Source of the DNA: Viola odorata
Taxonomy: Eukaryota > Streptophyta > Magnoliopsida > Malpighiales > Violaceae
Length of the DNA stretch: 64,000 nt
Assembly (NCBI GenBank): GCA_963691705.1
Contig: OY829538.1
Location: 17,882,443 to 17,946,442, forward strand
Direction: 5' to 3'
Under the pieces are notes generated by a model, which was not told the DNA's origin, made no database searches, and was given only the letters and a program-made list of their open reading frames with translations. Position numbers and translations under genes: made by a program. Of the stretch, positions 58,169 through 64,000 are shown one piece after another. Each line of letters opens with the position of its first letter. The stretch's first letter is position 1.

Positions 58169-59829
58169 TAATATTAAAAATAATCAATTATATAAAAAAA
58201 TTAAAAAATAAAGTTTTAATCTTCTTTATCCTTATCTCACCAACACGATTCCACTCATCGATTATAACGGCCAATACAAATCAACCGACATCATCTCATA
58301 ACAATTCTCACCATGCACCATCCTTATTCGCCATAACCTCTTGCATTATAACCTTACTCTTTATGTACATCGCTAACCGATATAAAAGGAAAAGAACAAA
58401 GAAACGGGGAGGGGATGAGTAGTGATGGAGACGAGGAGGCGGGAACAAAGGGTCATGATTGAACTTAAATTCTCTTGTTTTATACTACACCAGATTAAAT
58501 CAATCAATGGGTTATAAGCAAATATTTATCTTCTTCCATTAGTTAAAAATAAAACAGGGGGGATGAGGTGGTAAAATAAAAAAGTAATCGAATTTTTATT
58601 TTTATTGTTTAGAATTTGACTCATTTAATGTGTTGCAACTAAGGTTGTAAAACTTGTCATGGTTATAAATCCGATCAGAGAAAAAAATCAAGAGTTAGAG
58701 GTTCAACTTGTGATTTTAATAAATGGTAAATAAATTTTAATATTTATGTAAAGTAGATTTTTTTTAAAAGATAATTGAAAATTTTATCTTATATTCTAAT
58801 TTAGTATCACAAACATAGTGTTAGTATAATAGTTAAAATTTTATTGGTCAACATGTTGAACATGAGTTTGAATCCCATATTTGGCATTTTTTCAGAATTT
58901 ATTTTCTTGACTCAACTCAATTTAACTCAAATCAAAACGACCAATTCACCGTTTCAACCAGCTGAATCAACCAATTTTCATGTTAAACCCAAAAAAGAAA
59001 ATTTGAAGGCCTTTCAAACCCGACCTAATGATCGATTGCCAAATATTCGGGACGAACCAGCCAGGTCAGTTCGAGTTTCACTACCTTGGTTGCAACTTTT
59101 ACTAGTTGTCCGGCACTTCCCTGCAGCAAAATTGAAGCACTTCTCAGCAACAAAATTAAAGGACGGCTATGTGGTCGGCGATTTATGTCCCTTATGCCTA
59201 TCACAAGGGATCAACTCTCAATTACAAGGATAGAAGACATGTTTCAATTTTATGAAGGAAACATTTAATTTAGGAATGAACATGATGTGATTAAAAACGA
59301 GTAATGTCCCTTATAAATGGTTAGGTTGTGACTTTGCGTATGTAATAAGTTTTTGGTAAAAATGATCTATGTTGATCGTATAGATAAATATAGTAATTTA
59401 TTTAACTCAATTATAAATATTATGCGAGGGTGTATTTTATTTTATTTTTTATAAAAAAAAGTAATCAATTACAAAAAAAAAAAAAACTTTAATCCTCTCT
59501 ACCCTCATCTCGTTCTATCTTTTGAAGGTTTCTTTTTCGTTTCGAAAAAAAGAAGGAACAACTTCAATTTTACAATCAAAGTTTCTTCTCTCTTGAAGAT
59601 ACCACCAACAATTTTTTCTTGGCAAGCTCACCACTAACGTTTATTCTATTATTAATCAAACATGTCACAAACATCATATTCTTCTTCTTCTTTTTAGTCA
59701 AAGTTTAAAATATAAAGAACAAAGTGTTGATAACAAAGAAAAAAAAATGATGTTGGTGTAGGTGACATGTTTGATAAACAAAAAAAAAATTGTGGCAAAC
59801 TTGCCGATAAAAAAAGGCGAATTACATGA
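58169..59829. other. Intergenic region, no gene seen
   Basis: AT-rich. One open frame at 58844-59233 has no recognisable domain. Confidence 0.5.
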
Positions 59830-62010
59830 AAAAAACCCTATAATTTATAAAATATTTCACATAATCATTTATAAGTTTAAAATGTTACAATGTAAACTTT
59901 ATAGTTTCCAAAAAGTTACGATTTTAACCTTTTAAATATTTAAAAAATACAAAATAAATAGTAAAAAATGCCAAAACAATATAAACTTCGACAAAAAATG
60001 TAACTAATATGGTAGAACTTAATACAATAATTTTTTTACAATTTTTTTATTTTATTTTATTCTTTTTAAGTATTTTTTCAAAAAAAATCTGATTATCTTT
60101 TGGAAAAACGGTAAAATCCACCCAACATTTATACTACAAGTAAAGGTAAGCCACTACATTTATAATTGAGCCAAATAAGCCATTGTATTTGTCCATTTGA
60201 TCACATTCACCACTACTACCTACCTAAATATAGTAATGCATTATTTCACACATTATAAAAGAAGGAGTGATTCGATTATTTTCTGTTGGAAAAAATAGCC
60301 AGTGCATTTTCCTTTTTTAAAATATTTATACTTTCGGTGGTAGATAATTTATAAGATGCCAAACAAGGTCTTGCTTATTATAAGAACTAATAATCAATAT
60401 TGATCGAGTAGACAAATATAATGACTTATTTGGTTCAATTGCAAATGTAGTGGTTTATCTTAACTTGTAGGACAAATGTAAGGGTGAATTTTACCCTTTT
60501 TTAAATTTATTTTTTCACTTTTTTAGTGGAGTAAACTCTCCCATATTTATTATACATTCCCCTAAAAATTGCATAGTTTTTTGAATTATTTTATCATTTA
60601 TTTTGCATTTTTAAATCACTAGAAAAAAATAATTTTTTTCCGGAGAACTGTAGGAATTATATTGCAAGTTGACTATAAGGGTTTAAATAAACCATTTTAT
60701 AAACCATATTTTTTTTATGTAATTTACCCATAAAAAATACTAGTAACATATTTAAAAGAGGGAAGCAACCTTAGTACCTACATTTGAATGTCCCAAAATG
60801 TTGATAGTAAATGACAACAATTTATCCCTAGCATTGCTACTGTGACAATTAGATTAGATTTTAGAAAAAATAAAATCCGTTAAGAAGTTGCAATATAAAT
60901 CTTATAGTTTAAAAAGTTGCAATATAAACCTTATAGTATAAAATATTCTACTTAATCATTTATAGTTTAAAAAAGTTATAATATAAACTTTATAGTTTCC
61001 TAAAAGTTGCGATTTTAATCTTTTAAATACTTAAAAAATACAAAAAAATAGTAAAAAAATCCCAAAAAAAATATAAATTTGGACAAAAAAATGTAACTAA
61101 TATGGTAGAACTTAATACAATAATCTTTTTTACAACTTTTTTTAGTTTATTTTTTTAAGTATTTTTCAAAAAAGTTCTGATTATTATTTGAAAAAATGGT
61201 AAAATTCACCTCAATATGTGTACTACAAATAAAGGTAAGTCACTACATTTATAATTGAGTCAAATAAGCCGCTGCATTTGTCCATTCGATCACATTCACT
61301 ACTACTACCTAAATATAGTAATGTCTTATTTGACATCTTGTAAAAGGAGTGGTTCGATTATTTTATGTTGGAAAAAAATGAAGATATTATTTTATTCCAG
61401 CTTAATTTTTTATGAGGGAAAAAATAACCAGTGCATTTTCCATTTTAAAATATAATTATTTTCGGTGGTAGATAATTTATAAGATGCCAAACAAAGTATT
61501 ATTCATCATAGGAACTGACAATCAATATTGACCGAATAGACAAATGCAATGACTTATTTGGTTCAATTGCAAATGTAGTAGCTTATCTTGACTTGTAATA
61601 CAAATGTAAGAGTGAATTTTACCATTTTTCTTATTTTTTTTCTAACTTTTAGTGGAGTGAACTCTCCCATATTTGTTATACATTCCCCTCAAAATTGCAT
61701 AATTTTACCATTTATTTTAAATTTTTAAATCACTAGACAAAATTAAAATTAAATTTTATAGAGAACTATAGAAATTACATTGAAAGTTTTTAGACTATAG
61801 AGGATTAAATAAATTATAATTTTTTTTAATGTAATTTACCCATAAAAAAATACAAGTAACACATTTAAAAGAGAGAAGCAGCTTTAGTGCCTATATTTGA
61901 ATGTCCCAAAATGTTAATAGTAAAATGACAACAATCTATCCCTAGCACCGTTAATGGGTCGATTAGATCTGATTTTAGAAAAAACGAAAATTTAGGAAGT
62001 TATTTCAAAC
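59830..62010. repeat. Tandem duplication of about 1.09 kb
   Basis: Two diverged direct copies, about 59830-60890 and 60920-62010. Matched landmarks such as ggtaagccactacatttata (60145) and its counterpart at 61234, or gaatgtcccaaaatgttgat (60787) and its counterpart near 61900, are offset by about 1.09-1.11 kb. Both copies are very AT-rich, non-coding, and contain gtaatttaccc-type transposon-like motifs. Confidence 0.85.
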
Positions 62011-62111
62011 AAACCGAATATCTATCAACCGACTTGTCATCCGTAACTAAATTCCCCGTCACTCAGAACTCAAAAGGGGTACAAATGCAAGTACTTTTAA
62101 AATACGAGGCC

Positions 62112-62118
62112 TATAAAA
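62112..62118 (+). promoter_or_regulatory. TATA box of the last gene
   Basis: TATAAAA followed by a pyrimidine-rich leader (62200-62350) and a 5' UTR intron, in the right place and orientation for the gene at 62665. Confidence 0.5.
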
Positions 62119-62617
62119 AAAATCCACACAAATAAACAGCAACAAAACTCAAAAACACTAAAGTAAGAACCCAAACAAGACAAAAATAAAAGAAGCCTTC
62201 CCTAATTTTCGTCTCTCTCGCTGCAAGACTTGCATCTCGTTCTTCTCTCTCTCACACAGTAGGGCTTCTCTTCAACACTCCTCCATCTCACGTAGAACTC
62301 ACTGTCGTTCCCTCAGCGGCCCACGTTATCCTCCTCCCCTCGATCGTACGCAGCTCCAGGTATTCCCGTCATCCCTCTGAAAGCCCTAGCTACGATGCAC
62401 CGAAGCCATTTCATTTTAGTTTATATCCATTTTTGTTGTTGTTCTGCATATCATCATTGACACTTATTATCAATTAATCAGGTTTAGAGGAAGAAGCTCC
62501 TACTGTGCAGGTTTCGTTATTTTCAGTGAAAGATCTGTTACTGGAATTACTACTGGTTCTTTGATAACATCCGTAATAAGAAGAAAAAGACAGTGTTAGG
62601 GTTTGTTTGATCCTTTG

Positions 62618-62683
62618 ATGCATTGGCTTGGATCCGAATCCGTTGAGGATCCGGGTCAGGTGAGATGGCCAATCCTGGAGTAG
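62618..62683 (+). CDS. Upstream ORF overlapping the main start codon
   Basis: A 21-codon frame from ATG 62618 to TAG 62681-62683. It overlaps the main ATG (62665) in a different frame. Ribosomes that translate it would pass the main start, so it may lower translation. It is supported only by sequence; whether it is translated depends on the true transcription start and splicing. Confidence 0.4.
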   Translation: MHWLGSESVEDPGQVRWPILE

Positions 62684-64000
62684 GGTCAAAGTTTGTGTCT
62701 GTCAATTTGAACAAATCATATGGCCAGCAGCATCAACAGCAGCATTATTATAATGGTAGCAATAATCAGTTCAGCAATCGGGTGCGGCCTGGTGGTGGTG
62801 GAGGAGGGGGGAGCAATAACATGGTCGTGCTTTCTCGGCCGCGAAGTTCACAGAAAGCTGCTGGGCCGAAGCTTTCTGTTCCACCCCCCTTGAATTTACC
62901 TTCTTTGAGGAAAGAGCATGAGAGATTTGATTCACTGGGACCAGGAGGAGGGCATGCTGGAGGAGGGTCTGGGAGTGGGCCAAGACCTACTTCTTCTGGT
63001 ATGGGATGGAGTAAACCTGTTGCAATTGTGGTTCAAGAGAAAGAAGGGTTTGCTGGTGATAACGGGGCAGTGGATAATAATACTGGTGGTAATTTTAATA
63101 CTAACAGTAGTAATCATGGAGTTGATCATGTGCTGAATGGTGTTGTTAATGGGGTTAACAGGGGGAGTAGCAGTAGTGTGTATATGCCGCTTTCTGTTAG
63201 GTCGAGTGGTTCTCCTGTGGTTTCTGGTGTTTTCAGAAGTAATCCAGTGGTGGAGAAAGCTACAGTTTTGAGGGGTGAGGATTTCCCTTCATTGCAGGCA
63301 ACTTTACCTGCTGCGCCTGGCACTGAAAAGAAACAAAAGGATGCTTTGAATCAGAAGCAGAAGCAGTTGATGGGTGAGGAGTTGAGTAGTGAGCGGAAGG
63401 TTGGTTCCCAGTCAAGCATGGCTGTTGATATGCGTCCACAACTGCAGGCCAGGAATAATGTTAGCAGTGGATTCGATGACAATGGTGGTCAATATCGAGG
63501 TTTGGGTGGTTCTGTAATCTCTGAGAAAGAGAGGAAGCAGGAAGACTACTTTCCAGGTCCATTGCCACTAGTTCGACTGAATCCCAGGTCAGATTGGGAA
63601 GATGATGAGCGTGATACTAGATTTGGTTTCACAGATCGGGGGAGAGATCATGGGACCTCCAGGAAGGAAGCTTATTGGGAGAGGGATTTTGATTTTCCAA
63701 GGCCTAGTGTCTTGCCACAGAAACCAACTCATTATCTTTTTGGCAGGCGGGGACAGCGTGACAGTGAAACTGGAAAGGCTGCTTCTAGTGAAACCACCAA
63801 AGCAGACACTTATGGTAGGGATATTAGAATGCCCAGTAGAGAGGGACCAGAAGGACACTCATGGAGAACTTCTTCGCCGCATAGGAAAGATGGATTCAAC
63901 AGTCATGAGGTTGGGCATGAAAGAAACGGGGTTGGTGTAAGGTCGTCTACTCTGAATAGAGAAATAACCAAGGACAATAGGTATGCTTCATCACCTTTCC
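62665..64000 (+). CDS. Large conserved plant protein, N-terminal part
   Basis: An open frame from ATG 62665 runs to the window end (445 codons, no stop). The 5' UTR has an intron (62360-62481, GT-AG). The protein begins MANPGVGSKFVSVNLNKSYG, then Gln/His-rich and Gly-rich stretches, then SVPPPLNLPSLRKEHERFD, SGMGWSKP and VLRGEDFPSLQA. This is a plant-specific family of long disordered proteins similar in layout to BAT2-domain proteins such as MOS1, which also have PxPxNLPSxR and GxDFPSL motifs. It has no membrane segment and is Arg/Ser/Gly-rich later, suggesting a nuclear or RNA-related role; that is inference. The start is supported by the family's conserved N-terminus. A CAG/GTGAGA donor-like site sits exactly at the ATG but is probably not used. 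Confidence 0.85.
   Translation, partial: MANPGVGSKFVSVNLNKSYGQQHQQQHYYNGSNNQFSNRVRPGGGGGGGSNNMVVLSRPRSSQKAAGPKLSVPPPLNLPSLRKEHERFDSLGPGGGHAGGGSGSGPRPTSSGMGWSKPVAIVVQEKEGFAGDNGAVDNNTGGNFNTNSSNHGVDHVLNGVVNGVNRGSSSSVYMPLSVRSSGSPVVSGVFRSNPVVEKATVLRGEDFPSLQATLPAAPGTEKKQKDALNQKQKQLMGEELSSERKVGSQSSMAVDMRPQLQARNNVSSGFDDNGGQYRGLGGSVISEKERKQEDYFPGPLPLVRLNPRSDWEDDERDTRFGFTDRGRDHGTSRKEAYWERDFDFPRPSVLPQKPTHYLFGRRGQRDSETGKAASSETTKADTYGRDIRMPSREGPEGHSWRTSSPHRKDGFNSHEVGHERNGVGVRSSTLNREITKDNRYASSPF

Noticed and set aside
58844..59233. Plus-strand frame of 129 codons
   Set aside because: No domain, no splice or promoter signals, and AT-rich surroundings; chance is likelier.

Overview
This window is a piece of nuclear DNA from a flowering plant, most likely a eudicot. 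It is AT-rich, its genes carry spliced introns, and most of it is plant transposable elements. Only two host genes look intact: a MATE/DTX transporter on the minus strand (34420-36083) and the 5' part of a large conserved plant protein on the plus strand (from 62665, running off the end). A third gene (40009-42358, minus, DEAD-box-helicase-like) is broken.

The left half (1466-33023) is one four-level nest of transposons that resolves completely. The outer shell is a hAT-type element (D; 8-bp target duplication ATTGTGAG). Inside it sits a plus-strand Ty3/gypsy chromovirus, probably CRM-like (A, 2615-32356; 5-bp duplication ACTTG). Its gag holds a minus-strand Ty3/gypsy element of the Tat type (B, 6211-27617; CACCC). 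B's gag in turn holds a second CRM-like element on the minus strand (C, 18913-26505; TGTCC). Every target duplication is perfect. LTR divergence falls inward (about 8-9% in A, 5-6% in B, 0.8% in C by eye), as the order of insertion predicts. All three gag-pol genes keep their frame over long stretches but carry stop codons; C has only three.

Element B has a 6.8-kb stretch between integrase and its 3' LTR. It carries four antisense genes (7680-8069, 8597-9021, 9268-9906, 10487-12817). Some have their own TATA box, poly(A) signal or introns, and the longest resembles the 'putative gypsy type transposon' family. An array of about 83-bp repeats lies next to them. This is the least ordinary part of the window.

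The right half (33-62 kb) is host DNA full of short non-autonomous DNA transposons: at least six more hAT-type elements, five of them with exact 8-bp target duplications and one nested in another. It also holds a SufE-like gene fragment between possible PIF/Harbinger ends, solo-LTR-like remnants, a decayed endogenous pararetrovirus (53000-56700, minus), an inverted duplication inside the broken helicase-like gene, and a 1.09-kb tandem duplication just before the last gene. No tRNA, rRNA or CRISPR feature was found.
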